From Govania unica (GTDB lineage: Bacteria; Pseudomonadota; Alphaproteobacteria; Sphingomonadales; Govanellaceae), in the NCBI RefSeq assembly GCF_027920805.1, contig NZ_JANWOI010000001.1, forward strand, positions 1-64,000: a DNA stretch of 64,000 nucleotides, in the 5' to 3' direction. Positions 29,799 to 38,819 of this stretch are shown here, piece after piece. Every line of letters begins with the position of its first letter. The stretch's first letter is position 1. The position numbers and the translations under genes are program-made. The notes below the pieces were generated by a model. That model was given only the letters and a program-made list of their open reading frames with translations, ran no database searches and was not told the origin of the DNA.

Positions 29799-31616
29799 CT
29801 AAAGCCCTTGAATAATCAGGGTTTCCGTCACCACCCGGCGGGCATCGCGGTCAAGTCCAACAGCCCGGAGCGCATCGCTGATGGTCACCACGGCGTCCGG
29901 CGCAAGCTTGGACAACCCGCCCCCGGTCAGCTTCAGGCACTCAAGAATGGTTTCGCCCATGCGGCCCTCGCGCGAGATGATGGCGAGATCGAAGCCCGCG
30001 CCCTCGATGCCCTCGGAGGACGCAAGATCGGCCGGCACGGCAAACCCCGCCCGCGTCAGCAGCAGAGTCACGAGGGTGATCTGCCGGGCGCGTTGCTCGG
30101 GCGGAAGCCCCTCGCGGCCCGCGATCCAGTCGCGCAGATAATCTGCCGAATAGGACACCGACGACGCCCCGGGTTGCCGCAGATTATCATCGGGACGCGG
30201 CGCCCAGACCATCAACAGCGGCCAAAGCGCCGTCACCTGCTCCGTCGCCTCGTGATTGTCGATGGCGGCCTGACGACCGAGCAGACCGTACCATTCCTCG
30301 GCCACCTCCATATGCCCGGCCAGCAGCAACATGCGGAGTGCATCGCCCGCCGCAGCCACATGCGCGCCGTCCGGCGTGATCTGGTCAAGAAAAGGCGCCA
30401 TCACAGCCGCATATAACATGCGGCTGCCATCCGCCCGTGCCCGCGCATAACCTGCGCGCAGAACGGCCAGTCGCGCCTCCGTGCTGGCGGCGGCGGCCGC
30501 CGCCTGATAGATCAGCGCATTGATATATGTGGACCGCCCCGGCTCGGCCTTGGCGCGGGCCGCGGCATTGGCGAGATCACCCGATTTGAGCGGCATGGCC
30601 GCATAAAGCTCCGCCAGCCGATCAAGCCCATAGCCGCCGCGAGCCGCAGCCCACTCGGCCGCGGGCAGACGCACCGCGATATCCAGATCCTCCATGTCCG
30701 CAAGCGCCCCGAACACCAGAGGCGGAGCCCCGCTCAGCACATCGGCAGGCAACTTGATCCGGGTCCGCCGCGCGAGCGCAAGCACCAGCGGTGTCGGCCC
30801 CTTCAGGCTTTTCACTTGCGGACCGGGCTTGTCTTCGGCGTCGCCGCTGGCCTGCTGTTTCAAATAGATCGCGATCAATTGGTCAAACGCTGGAGATTTG
30901 GCCTTTTGATCGGCCAGCATCTCAAGCGCAAGCCCCGCCCCATCCAGATCACCGCCGAGCGCCCGGCAAAAAGCTGCAAGCCGCAGCCATTCGGGCTCCA
31001 CATCGTCGCCATGGGTCGCCGCTGCGGCACTACAGGCGTCTTGTTCCCGTCCGGTCAGCAGATCCACCTGGATGCGCAACTGGCTCAGGCCTTCATGCTG
31101 AAAATCCTTGCCGATGCGGTCGAGAAAAGCCGCCACCGACGCCACATCGCCGGTCGCCGCCAGCCGGTCAAGCCGGGCCGAAACAAAATCGAGATCGGCC
31201 TGATCGTCCGGGGTCGCGGGCGGCGGGACCGCCGTCAGCAACAACCGGCGCTCCAGTTCCTGCAGGGCACGCGACGGCACCTGATCGGGCACCGCCAGCA
31301 GCCGCGCCGTCACCGCGCCGACTTCACTGTTCTGCCATAACGTGACCGGGAGTTTCCCCTCGGTGCTATCCATCAAGCCCATCCCACCAAGCCGCAAGCC
31401 GCCCAGGGCGTCAACTTCAACCGATTTCGGCGGTTGCGACATGTCTTCGGCCGGAACTTCGGCAGGAGCAGCTTCGGCAGGCAGGGATTCCTCTGGCGGG
31501 CTGTCCTCAGGCGGCAGATCCTGCGCGCGCGCGCTCACCGCCGCGAGCATCAAGGCTCCGGCGGTAAGTCCACAAACGCGGCGCAACCACAAACTGTCAG
31601 TGCGGGAACATATCAT
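29799..31616 (-). CDS. Exported protein of unknown function, 605 residues
   Basis: A signal peptide is clear (about 1-31, RRVCGLTAGALMLAAVSARAQ ending in an AxA-like site). An acidic proline/glutamate-rich stretch follows (about 32-70), then a largely helical region rich in alanine and leucine that looks like a repeat (TPR-like) solenoid, though I cannot define units. No catalytic motif is recognisable. Similar proteins appear between xerD and aroK in other Alphaproteobacteria; I know of no proven function. Its start overlaps the preceding microprotein gene by 20 bases and its stop lies 2 bases before xerD, so a microprotein-exported protein-xerD operon is likely. Confidence 0.8.
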   Translation of the reverse strand: MICSRTDSLWLRRVCGLTAGALMLAAVSARAQDLPPEDSPPEESLPAEAAPAEVPAEDMSQPPKSVEVDALGGLRLGGMGLMDSTEGKLPVTLWQNSEVGAVTARLLAVPDQVPSRALQELERRLLLTAVPPPATPDDQADLDFVSARLDRLAATGDVASVAAFLDRIGKDFQHEGLSQLRIQVDLLTGREQDACSAAAATHGDDVEPEWLRLAAFCRALGGDLDGAGLALEMLADQKAKSPAFDQLIAIYLKQQASGDAEDKPGPQVKSLKGPTPLVLALARRTRIKLPADVLSGAPPLVFGALADMEDLDIAVRLPAAEWAAARGGYGLDRLAELYAAMPLKSGDLANAAARAKAEPGRSTYINALIYQAAAAAASTEARLAVLRAGYARARADGSRMLYAAVMAPFLDQITPDGAHVAAAGDALRMLLLAGHMEVAEEWYGLLGRQAAIDNHEATEQVTALWPLLMVWAPRPDDNLRQPGASSVSYSADYLRDWIAGREGLPPEQRARQITLVTLLLTRAGFAVPADLASSEGIEGAGFDLAIISREGRMGETILECLKLTGGGLSKLAPDAVVTISDALRAVGLDRDARRVVTETLIIQGL

Positions 31617-31737
31617 CTGGCAACACCTTTTCGACCTTTTGCGACGGCGCAGGAATGTTCCAGTTCAGCAGGAACACCAGGCCCGCACCGGCCCCCACGA
31701 GCAGAAGGACAAAAATGACCAGCGAGAATTTACCCAT
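31597..31737 (-). CDS. 46-residue single-span membrane microprotein
   Basis: The minus strand encodes MGKFSLVIFVLLLVGAGAGL followed by VFLLNWNIPAPSQKVEKVLP and DDMFPH. Residues 5-25 form one hydrophobic membrane segment, and a short polar tail containing an IPAPSQKVEKVLP segment follows. It overlaps the downstream exported-protein gene by 20 bases, which suggests translational coupling. There is no strong ribosome site and no homologue I can name. The coding reading rests on the clean membrane-helix pattern and the overlap. Confidence 0.65.
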   Translation of the reverse strand: MGKFSLVIFVLLLVGAGAGLVFLLNWNIPAPSQKVEKVLPDDMFPH

Positions 31738-31907
31738 GTCGTCCGCATCCGCAGCAAAGGACAGGCCCGAAAGGAGACTGCCCGAGGTAAGAAAAGTTCC
31801 CCGCGATTATAACCAGCCAGGACGGCGCGACAACCGCCATATTGATCGGCTGTCAACAAGTTAGCAAATAAAGGGCTAACACTGGAAAGCGGGCGGAGAA
31901 CCGTGTA

Positions 31908-32582
31908 ATGATGGCCGCCCAAAACACGGTTCAAGACCTTAAAGCTTTTATGACCGACGATGCACAACAACCGACGGCTGACGATGCCGAGCCCCAGGAC
32001 GAAGCTCTGAACGAGACTTCGAACCGGCCCGTGGTGTCTTTGCGGCTGTCGAAAACCATCGTTCTCGTGGGGCTCATGGGCGCGGGCAAGACCACCGTCG
32101 GTCGGCGGCTCGCCACCCGGCTTGGCCTGTCCTTCGTCGATGCCGACGCCGAGATCGAGACCGCCGCCGGACGCAGCATCACCGAAATTTTCGAGGATTT
32201 CGGCGAGGCCGAATTCCGCAAGGGCGAACGCAGCGTCATCACCCGCCTGCTGAAAGGCCGCCCTCTGGTGCTGGCCACCGGCGGCGGCGCCTTCATGGAC
32301 CCGAAAACCCGGGCGCGCATCAAGGACATCGGCATTTCGGTCTGGCTCAAGGCGGATATTCCGCTGCTGGTCGAGCGGGTGGGGCGGCGCAACACCCGGC
32401 CGCTCCTGCGGACCGGCGACCCGCGCGAAATCCTGACCCGGCTCGCCGCCGAACGCTATCCCGTCTATGCCGAGGCCGACATCACGGTCGAAAGCGGCGG
32501 CGGCCCCCATGACGAAGTTGTCGAAGACATCATCGCCGCCCTGCGGAAGGTCTTCCCCAGTGAAAGCGACAGCCATGACTGA
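31908..32582 (+). CDS. aroK: Shikimate kinase
   Basis: AroK phosphorylates shikimate in aromatic amino-acid synthesis. The 224-residue protein carries an extra acidic N-terminal extension of about 45 residues before the kinase core. The core has Walker [16 protein letters not shown], the shikimate-binding DADAEIE and the GGGAF motif. GGAG precedes the first ATG at 9 bases. It overlaps aroB by 8 bases, and the aroK-aroB pair is usual. Confidence 0.95.
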   Translation: MMAAQNTVQDLKAFMTDDAQQPTADDAEPQDEALNETSNRPVVSLRLSKTIVLVGLMGAGKTTVGRRLATRLGLSFVDADAEIETAAGRSITEIFEDFGEAEFRKGERSVITRLLKGRPLVLATGGGAFMDPKTRARIKDIGISVWLKADIPLLVERVGRRNTRPLLRTGDPREILTRLAAERYPVYAEADITVESGGGPHDEVVEDIIAALRKVFPSESDSHD

Positions 32583-33684
32583 CAGCACGATCGTTCCCGT
32601 GGAATTGGGCGCCCGGCGCTATGACATTTACGTGGGCGCGGGTCTGCTGGCCGAGGCCGGACGGCATATCCGCCCCTTCCTCAAACGCCCGCAACTGGTC
32701 ATCGTCAGTGAAGAAACCGTGGCCGCGCATTATCTGAAGCCCCTGACCGCAAGCCTCGCGGAAGCCGGGATCAGCGCCCGCGCCATCATTCTGCCCGCGG
32801 GCGAGGGCAGCAAAAGCTTCCCGACCCTTGAACGCCTGCTGTCCGAACTCCTCGATGCCGAAGTTGAGCGCAATGACAAGGTGATCGCGCTCGGAGGCGG
32901 GGTGATCGGCGATCTCGTCGGCTTCGCCGCAAGCATCCTGCGGCGCGGCGTCGATTTCATCCAGATCCCGACTACGCTTTTGTCGCAAGTCGACAGCTCG
33001 GTCGGCGGCAAGACCGGCATCAATGTGCGCCAGGGCAAAAATCTGATCGGGAGCTTTCATCAGCCGCGCCTGGTGCTCGCCGACACCGGGACATTGAGCA
33101 CCCTAAGCCCGCGCGACCGCAGAGCCGGGTTCGCCGAAGTCATCAAATACGGCCTTTTGGGCGACGCGGCCTTTTTCGACTGGCTTGAGACCAATGGCTC
33201 TTCTGTGCTGGCCGGAGATGCCGCCGCCCTCAATCACGCCGTCGTCACCAGCTGCCACGCCAAAGCCGCCATCGTCATCGAAGACGAACGCGAAACCGGC
33301 CGCCGCGCCCTCCTCAATCTCGGCCATACCTTCGGCCATGCCCTGGAGGCCGAAACCGGCTACAGCGACCGCCTGCTCCATGGCGAAGGCGTGGCGCTTG
33401 GCATGGCGCTGGCCTTTGATCTTTCGGTGGCCCTCGGTCATTGCCCGGAAGCGGACGCCGCCCGCGCCCGCGCCCTGATCGCCCGCTCCGGCCTTCCGGT
33501 GCGCATTGCCGATCTCGACGGCAGGTTCAACGCCGACGCGCTCATCGCCCATATGAAACAAGACAAGAAAGTCGAAGCCGGTACCATGACCTTCGTCCTC
33601 GCCCACGCCATCGGCGACAGTTTCTTAAGCCGTGAGGTGCCGGAGCAGGTGCTAAAATCCGTGCTTGAGGCGTCGATCGGCTGA
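32575..33684 (+). CDS. aroB: 3-dehydroquinate synthase
   Basis: AroB makes dehydroquinate from DAHP with NAD and a divalent metal. The 369-residue protein has the NAD-binding block [14 protein letters not shown], the SVGGKTGIN motif and the metal ligands in FGHALE and [14 protein letters not shown] 32575 lies inside the end of aroK; longer frames upstream are shadow sequence of aroK. Repeats follow its stop. Confidence 0.97.
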   Translation: MTDSTIVPVELGARRYDIYVGAGLLAEAGRHIRPFLKRPQLVIVSEETVAAHYLKPLTASLAEAGISARAIILPAGEGSKSFPTLERLLSELLDAEVERNDKVIALGGGVIGDLVGFAASILRRGVDFIQIPTTLLSQVDSSVGGKTGINVRQGKNLIGSFHQPRLVLADTGTLSTLSPRDRRAGFAEVIKYGLLGDAAFFDWLETNGSSVLAGDAAALNHAVVTSCHAKAAIVIEDERETGRRALLNLGHTFGHALEAETGYSDRLLHGEGVALGMALAFDLSVALGHCPEADAARARALIARSGLPVRIADLDGRFNADALIAHMKQDKKVEAGTMTFVLAHAIGDSFLSREVPEQVLKSVLEASIG

Positions 33685-33686
33685 AC

Positions 33687-33782
33687 CATGGATACGCGGG
33701 TCAAGCCCGCGTATGACAGGAATTATCGGCATTATTTAAATGGATATAAATGTCATTGCCGGGCTCGACCCGGCAATCCATC
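33687..33782. repeat. Family A inverted pair with a covariant stem
   Basis: The left unit (33687-33720) is CATGGATACGCGGGTCAAGC..., with stem ATACGCGGG against CCCGCGTAT. The right unit (33751-33782) has the usual ATTGCCGGG against CCCGGCAAT. The altered left stem stays perfectly paired, so both arms changed together. The unit begins immediately after the aroB stop codon. Confidence 0.8.
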
Positions 33783-33789
33783 ACTAGTC

Positions 33790-33876
33790 CGTCATTGCGA
33801 GGCGAAGCCGAAGCAATCCAGTCTCACCGCCCCAAGGTTCTGGATCGCCACGCCGCTTACGCGGCTCGCGATGACG
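33790..33876. repeat. Family B palindromic repeat, reverse orientation
   Basis: CGTCATTGCGAGGCGAAGCC...GCAATCCAG followed by CTGGATCGCCACGCCGC...CGCGATGACGG. This is the same composite as at 2215 and 18561, read in the other direction. Confidence 0.8.
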
Positions 33877-33907
33877 GCTGCCGTATGAACCGTAGAATTA
33901 GAGTAAA

Positions 33908-33939
33908 TGTCGTTGCCGGGCTTGACCCGGCAATCCATC
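33908..33939. repeat. Family A single unit
   Basis: TGTCGTTGCCGGGCTTGACC...CAATCCATC. It touches the TAG stop codon of the XRE regulator gene (33941-33939), so the hairpin may sit at the very 3' end of that transcript. Confidence 0.8.
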
Positions 33940-34295
33940 TACCTCTTGTCTGTCAGCACCGCCATCAACCGATCGAGCGTCGCCTCCGGCAACTGCCCGA
34001 TCTCCCGCGCCAACCGGTTGACGAAATAGGTGGCTTTGGGATTAAGGCCGCTCGTGTCCACAGTCACACGCGGATGGGACAGCCGGGCCCGCGCTTCAAG
34101 GTCTTCGGCTTCATCCCAGATGACATTGAAATAGGTAATGATTCGCTGCACCAGCGCCCAGGACGGGCGGCCCCGGTGGCCATGCTCAAGGGCCGACAGA
34201 TAGGCCGCCGAAATCTGCAGGGCGGCCGCCATATCGGCCTGCGTCAACCCGCGCGCCTCCCGCATGGCGCGGATTTTTTCCCCGAACGGCGTCAT
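33939..34295 (-). CDS. XRE-family helix-turn-helix regulator
   Basis: The 118-residue protein has a Cro/CI-type helix-turn-helix at about residues 6-60 (IRAMREARGLTQADMAAALQ, then SAAYLSALEHGHRGRPS). A helical C-terminal part of unknown role follows. The target genes are unknown. It is the last gene of the Tim44-mltA-smr chain, joined to smr by an ATGA overlap, so it may respond to or control envelope genes; that is inference. Confidence 0.85.
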   Translation of the reverse strand: MTPFGEKIRAMREARGLTQADMAAALQISAAYLSALEHGHRGRPSWALVQRIITYFNVIWDEAEDLEARARLSHPRVTVDTSGLNPKATYFVNRLAREIGQLPEATLDRLMAVLTDKR

Positions 34296-34828
34296 CCGCG
34301 CCGTCTCCGCAGGATCACATAAAAAGCGCCGTCGCCACCGTCCTTGATATGGGCCGGATGCACCGCCATCACCAAAGGCCGCAATTCGCCCTCGGTCAGC
34401 CAGCCGGGCAGGCGGGTTTTCAGCAGGCCCTGTCCCTCTCGTCCCTTGCCGGTGATCACCAGCAGACGGCGTGCGTCCATGGCCGCCGCATTGATAACAA
34501 ACCGCATGAGCCGACTATGGGCCTGCAACTCGGTCTGGCCATGAAGATCGAGGCGGGCATCAATCTCCATCTCGCCGCGTTTCAGGCTGCGTTCCCATTG
34601 CCGGTTCGGAGCCGCACCCACAAGCGGTGGTGCTGCGCGCACATGAACCGCCGCCAGCACTTGCGGCAAGGTCGGCAGGCCCGATTGCCGCGCCGCCCGT
34701 TTGGGCGTCATCAGCACATCCGCTTCAGGGACAATATTCGGCAGCTTGTCGAGCGGTTTCACGTCGCGGGTGGCATAACGCCAAAGCTCCACGTCCTCCC
34801 CGGTCAGCGATCGGCGGCGCCGGGTCAT
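34292..34828 (-). CDS. Smr domain protein
   Basis: A 178-residue protein with an N-terminal linker (MTRRRRSLTGEDVELWRYAT) and a C-terminal Smr domain. The domain motifs LDLHGQTELQAHSRL and ITGKGREGQGLLKTRLPGWL are both visible. Smr domains are nucleases or nucleic-acid binders related to the MutS2 C-terminus; the role of this stand-alone type is not settled. ATG 34828 overlaps the mltA stop (ATGA). Confidence 0.88.
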   Translation of the reverse strand: MTRRRRSLTGEDVELWRYATRDVKPLDKLPNIVPEADVLMTPKRAARQSGLPTLPQVLAAVHVRAAPPLVGAAPNRQWERSLKRGEMEIDARLDLHGQTELQAHSRLMRFVINAAAMDARRLLVITGKGREGQGLLKTRLPGWLTEGELRPLVMAVHPAHIKDGGDGAFYVILRRRRG

Positions 34829-36015
34829 CACGATCGCGCCGGCAAGACACGCGGCCACAGGAGGAAAAAGCGCGCCTTGTCCTTCATATGACCGGCGAGA
34901 AATTCAGCCTCCCCACCCGGTCCCCAGAACACATCACCGCGCATGGGGCCGGTGATGGCCCCGCCGGTATCCTGCGCCACCATCAGGCGATCAAGCGGCC
35001 CGCCACCCTCCGGCAGCTGTCCGGAGATATAAATCGGCACGCCCATGGGAAATAATTTGCGGTCCACCGCAAGCGAGCGGCCGGGCGTCAGTTCCGTGCC
35101 CTCGCTGCCGATGGCGTTGCCCACCGGGCCATCAAGTTCCCGGAAAAACACATAGGAGCGGTTCTCGTTGAGAAGATCGGCGGCTTCATCGGGATGGGCA
35201 TTGAGCCAGTCACGGATGGTGAACAGGCTGACATCCTCCCGCGAAATGGCCCCGCGATCGATCAGCACCCGACCGATAGCCGTATAGGGCAGGCCGTTTT
35301 TGCCCGCATAACCGACCCGTACCAGACTGCCATCCTCAAGCACGACCCGGCCCGAGCCCTGCACTTCCAGGAAAAAGGCGGATACCGGATCATCGACCCA
35401 CAACAGCTCAAGATGTTGTCCGGCCAAAGCTCCGGCCGCGATATCCGCACGATCGAAATAGGGCAGGATGCGATTGCCAAGCAGCCGCCCGGTCAGGGTC
35501 TTGCCCTTATAGTCCGGATTGAACGCGCCGAGATCGGCCGTCACCAGATCCGGCGGCAGACGATAAAGCGGCGTCGCATAGATCGCGCTCGGGCTGCGAC
35601 TGCCGCGCAGTTCGGGCTCATAATAGCCGGTGAGCAGTCCGTCCTCGTCCCGTCCCAGACGGATGGCATAGGCCGTGAACTCACGCTCGAAAAAATGCCG
35701 GGCCGCGATTTTGTCATCCGGCGGCACCGCCCGCGCCGCGGTACAAACCTCAAGCCACCCCGCCCGTTCAGAGTCGTTCAGGGTCTGCGGCTTGGTTTCC
35801 ATACGTGTGCAGGAGACGAGAAACGTCTGAAGCGCCGCCGCCTGATCATCCGCCGCCCAGCCCGGCAGACTGTCAAAGCTTTGCGGGACAAAGTGCAGTT
35901 TCGCCGGCGGCGCCGGCATCAGACGCAGCGCCATCCAGACGATCAGGGCAAAGCCCACGAACGCCGAACTGACGAAAAAGAAAGTTGTGAGAAGCCGAGT
36001 CTGTCGAGAGCTCAT
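34828..36015 (-). CDS. mltA: Membrane-bound lytic murein transglycosylase A
   Basis: MltA cleaves the glycan strands of peptidoglycan. The 395-residue protein has an N-terminal membrane anchor or uncleaved signal (about 10-32), the MltA barrel domain (about 130-290, with LTGYYEPELRGSRS and the VQGSGRVVLEDGS segment) and the 3D domain (ending VAQDTGGAITGPMRGDVFWG). Catalytic aspartates lie in the 3D domain. No lipobox is seen, so anchoring is by a helix rather than lipid. ATG 36015 lies 19 bases after the Tim44 gene stop. Confidence 0.92.
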   Translation of the reverse strand: MSSRQTRLLTTFFFVSSAFVGFALIVWMALRLMPAPPAKLHFVPQSFDSLPGWAADDQAAALQTFLVSCTRMETKPQTLNDSERAGWLEVCTAARAVPPDDKIAARHFFEREFTAYAIRLGRDEDGLLTGYYEPELRGSRSPSAIYATPLYRLPPDLVTADLGAFNPDYKGKTLTGRLLGNRILPYFDRADIAAGALAGQHLELLWVDDPVSAFFLEVQGSGRVVLEDGSLVRVGYAGKNGLPYTAIGRVLIDRGAISREDVSLFTIRDWLNAHPDEAADLLNENRSYVFFRELDGPVGNAIGSEGTELTPGRSLAVDRKLFPMGVPIYISGQLPEGGGPLDRLMVAQDTGGAITGPMRGDVFWGPGGEAEFLAGHMKDKARFFLLWPRVLPARS

Positions 36016-36034
36016 GACCCTGCATGCCCCCGGG

Positions 36035-36772
36035 TCAGGGCATGACGGAATGGGTGGCAACCAGTATCCAGTTCGGATCATTGCCGCGCAGATCGCGTTC
36101 GAATGTCCATTGGTCGTTCACTTCGACCGGATCGGACGGATCGCCTGCAATGATGCGGTCTTCGCGGTCGAGCGTTGTCAGAATGGCGTCGCTCACGAAC
36201 AGCATGCTGATGGAAGCAACAGTGCCGTTAAGACTGGCATCGGCGAATTCGACCCGGCTCACGCGGTCAAGCTTGTTGCGGAGCGTCTGCCCCTCCGTCT
36301 TGCGCATCCGAATGGCGGCTTCGAACTGGGCGAACACTTCGTCGCTGACATAGGGCCGGAATTCAGCCGTCTTGCCGTCCCAGAACCCGGTCAGGATCAT
36401 ATCATAAGCGGCCCGCGCACCGGCGGCGAACTGCGACGGGGAGAATCCCGGATCACGGCGGCGAATGTCCTCGACCCCGTCAAAGGCAGGCGAGGACGGG
36501 CTCAACACCATGCGGTAATCGGTGGTGTTTTGCGTCATGACCACAGGTTTCGCGTCGGGTTCCACATCCATTCCATAATCACGATCCTTCACCGGGTCTT
36601 TTTCAGGAGCCTTGCTATCGTCCTTCGGAGCCCCAGTATAACGGCGCGAGGCTTCCTCCGGCGGGCGTTCATGTCCGGTCCGGCGGCCAAGTACGCTTCT
36701 GAGGCGCAAGGCAATGAACCCCGCCAGCATGGCCAGGAAAATGATATCGAGAAACTGGAAGCCGTCGTTCAT
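36035..36772 (-). CDS. Tim44/TimA domain inner-membrane protein
   Basis: The 245-residue protein has one N-terminal membrane segment (about 7-25, FLDIIFLAMLAGFIALRL), a charged linker (about 30-95) and a C-terminal Tim44-like domain (about 100-245, with GAARAAYDMILTGFWDGK). Tim44 in mitochondria couples import to Hsp70; bacterial TimA homologues are envelope proteins of unclear function. It is first in a run with mltA, smr and an XRE regulator, and is divergent from fxsA. Confidence 0.88.
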   Translation of the reverse strand: MNDGFQFLDIIFLAMLAGFIALRLRSVLGRRTGHERPPEEASRRYTGAPKDDSKAPEKDPVKDRDYGMDVEPDAKPVVMTQNTTDYRMVLSPSSPAFDGVEDIRRRDPGFSPSQFAAGARAAYDMILTGFWDGKTAEFRPYVSDEVFAQFEAAIRMRKTEGQTLRNKLDRVSRVEFADASLNGTVASISMLFVSDAILTTLDREDRIIAGDPSDPVEVNDQWTFERDLRGNDPNWILVATHSVMP

Positions 36773-36955
36773 TGCGGAATCCTAAACCTTGGGCTGAAAA
36801 CGTCCGCCTCACCACACAACCCGGGGGTCGGGGACTTGCAGGCCGGACAAAGGCCCCTTATTCTTTCTAACAGATCAAGAGCTGTTTGTTATTCATCTTG
36901 ATACATAGGCTTTCGAGCGTCAAAGCTCAAGGCGCAAAGCAGAGTTCATAATAGC

Positions 36956-37453
36956 GTGCCCCGACTTTTACCCCTAGTTTTTCTGGCTTTACCATTCGCC
37001 GAGATCGCCATGTTTATTGTCGTCGGCCGGGCGATCGGGCTATGGGCGACGCTTGGTCTGATCATTCTGTCCATGGTCGTCGGGCTGATGATCGTGCGCG
37101 CCCAAGGGCTGGCTCAGATCGTCAAGCTGCGCAGCAGTCTTAAGAAGCCCGCCGCCAAACCCATGGTCGCCAGCATGCTGCATTCCTTGATGCTGGCAGT
37201 GGCCGGGATTTTATTTCTGATTCCCGGGTTTCTGACCGATATTCTGGCCATCCTTTTGCTGGTGCCGCCGATCCGCACCCTGCTGGGTCTGTGGATGCTG
37301 AAAAATATGACCGTGGTGTCAAGCAGCACAACCCGGGCACCCCTGCATGACGATATCATCGAAGGCGAATTCACCGAAACGGACGACCAAAACATAGGCC
37401 CACGGCCGATCCTGCCAGCCCGGGACAAGGGCCAGGACTCGGGCCAGGACTGA
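36956..37453 (+). CDS. fxsA: FxsA family membrane protein
   Basis: The 165-residue protein has about three membrane segments (residues 4-24, 28-48 and 75-105) and the family pattern LPFAEIAMFIVVGRAIG followed by GFLTDILAILLLVPPIR. E. coli FxsA affects F-exclusion of phage T7; the general function is unknown. It begins with GTG. It lies upstream of secB and divergent from the Tim44 gene. Confidence 0.88.
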   Translation: MPRLLPLVFLALPFAEIAMFIVVGRAIGLWATLGLIILSMVVGLMIVRAQGLAQIVKLRSSLKKPAAKPMVASMLHSLMLAVAGILFLIPGFLTDILAILLLVPPIRTLLGLWMLKNMTVVSSSTTRAPLHDDIIEGEFTETDDQNIGPRPILPARDKGQDSGQD

Positions 37454-37569
37454 GCGCAGGGGCTTGTTCCTCTGCCAGATCCATGCTAGCCAAACGCTCT
37501 GTTGCTGCGATCCGGGGAGAGGGTCCGGCAGACGGTTTCAATGTCATCAAACCCAAGGATCAGGACCTT

Positions 37570-38103
37570 ATGTCTGAAGATACCACAAACGGCAGCGGCG
37601 CTCAGCCAGCAGTCGGCGAAACGGCCGACGACCAGCTCATTCAGGTCGGTGTCCTCGCGCAGTATGTGAAGGATTTGTCGTTTGAAAATCCGGGCGCTCC
37701 GGCCAGCCTGCAGAAGCTTGGCGAAGTCAAGCCGCAGATCGATGTCGGCGTCAATGTGAACGCCCGTCGCGTGGCCGATGACCGCTTCGAAGTCGATCTG
37801 CAGATCACCGCCAAGGCGCTGCAGGACAACGACCCGGCGTTCCTCGTCGAGCTGCTTTATTCCGGCATTTTCGCCGCCGTCAATATGCCGGACGAGGCTT
37901 TGCAGCCGTTCCTGCTGATCGAATGCCCGCGCATTCTGTTCCCCTTCGCCCGCCGCATCATCGCCGATGTGACCCGCGACGGCGGCTTCCCGCCGCTGCT
38001 TCTGGAACCGATCGATTTCGCCACGCTCTATCGCCAGCATCTGGCGCAGGCCCAGGCCGAAGCCCAGAAAGAAGTCGAAGGCCATCCCAATCAGATCAAT
38101 TGA
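37570..38103 (+). CDS. secB: Protein-export chaperone SecB
   Basis: SecB keeps preproteins unfolded and delivers them to SecA. The 177-residue protein has the core from about residue 20 (IQVGVLAQYVKDLSFENPGAP) through PFARRIIADVTRDGGFPPLLLEPIDF and ends with a helical tail. ATG 37570 has AGGA upstream; a longer in-frame extension to 37483 lacks family similarity. Convergent with dnaQ. Confidence 0.96.
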   Translation: MSEDTTNGSGAQPAVGETADDQLIQVGVLAQYVKDLSFENPGAPASLQKLGEVKPQIDVGVNVNARRVADDRFEVDLQITAKALQDNDPAFLVELLYSGIFAAVNMPDEALQPFLLIECPRILFPFARRIIADVTRDGGFPPLLLEPIDFATLYRQHLAQAQAEAQKEVEGHPNQIN

Positions 38104-38124
38104 TCTTAAGCTTTGATTTTCAAC

Positions 38125-38170
38125 CGTATGGCGGCAGGACTTTTCAGGTCTGCCGCCATACGGCGTTTTT
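38125..38170 (+). terminator. Terminator of secB overlapping the dnaQ 3' end
   Basis: CGTATGGCGGCAG (38125-38137) pairs perfectly over 13 bases with CTGCCGCCATACG (38150-38162), followed by GGCGTTTTT. The right arm is also the last codons of dnaQ on the other strand. It lacks a T-run in the minus direction, so it mainly serves secB. Confidence 0.75.
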
Positions 38171-38815
38171 AAGCTTGTCGACAAATGCCGTATGGGCCGC
38201 GAGTTCGGTGTCCGACGCCGCATGGGGCCGCGGGGCGCGAAACTCGCGGGCGCTTTTGGCCACGGTTTTCGCCGCCGCCGCCGAGCCAAGCTCAAGCCCG
38301 ACCTGACGCCCACCCATCAGTTCAAGATAAACTTCAGCCAGCAATTCCGAGTCGAGCAGGGCGCCATGCTTGTCACGCACGGAATTGTCGATGCCAAAAC
38401 GTTTGCAAAGCGCATCAAGGCTGGACGGCGACCCCGGAAATTTACGCCTGGCTATGGCCAGGGTATCTACCACCCGTACCGCTGCGAGCGGCGGAAAGCC
38501 AAGCTTTTTCAGTTCAAAATTCAAGAACTTGATATCGAATTCAGCGTTATGGGCCACCAGCTGGTCATCGCCGATGAAATCGAGAAACTCGGCCACGACC
38601 TCGGCAAACAATGGATGCCCACGTAGGAACTCCGCCGACAGGCCGTGAACGGCGAAAGCCTCAGCCGGCATGTCGCGTTCCGGATTGACATATTTATGGA
38701 ACGAGCGGCCGGTCGGAATGAGATTGACGATCTCGACACAGCCGATTTCCACCACCCGGTCGCCGCTTGCCGGATCGAAGCCCGTGGTTTCCGTATCGAA
38801 AACGATTTCCCGCAT
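38144..38815 (-). CDS. dnaQ: DNA polymerase III epsilon subunit (proofreading exonuclease)
   Basis: DnaQ removes misincorporated bases at the fork. The 223-residue protein has Exo I (FDTETTGFD), Exo II (HNAEFDIKFLN) and the DEDDh-type Exo III (HGALLDSELLAEVY). A short alanine-rich C-terminus follows that in homologues binds the alpha subunit. It is 4 bases from coaE and part of a ppsR-maf-aroE-coaE-dnaQ operon typical of the class. Confidence 0.96.
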   Translation of the reverse strand: MREIVFDTETTGFDPASGDRVVEIGCVEIVNLIPTGRSFHKYVNPERDMPAEAFAVHGLSAEFLRGHPLFAEVVAEFLDFIGDDQLVAHNAEFDIKFLNFELKKLGFPPLAAVRVVDTLAIARRKFPGSPSSLDALCKRFGIDNSVRDKHGALLDSELLAEVYLELMGGRQVGLELGSAAAAKTVAKSAREFRAPRPHAASDTELAAHTAFVDKLKNAVWRQT

Positions 38816-38819
38816 AGCT

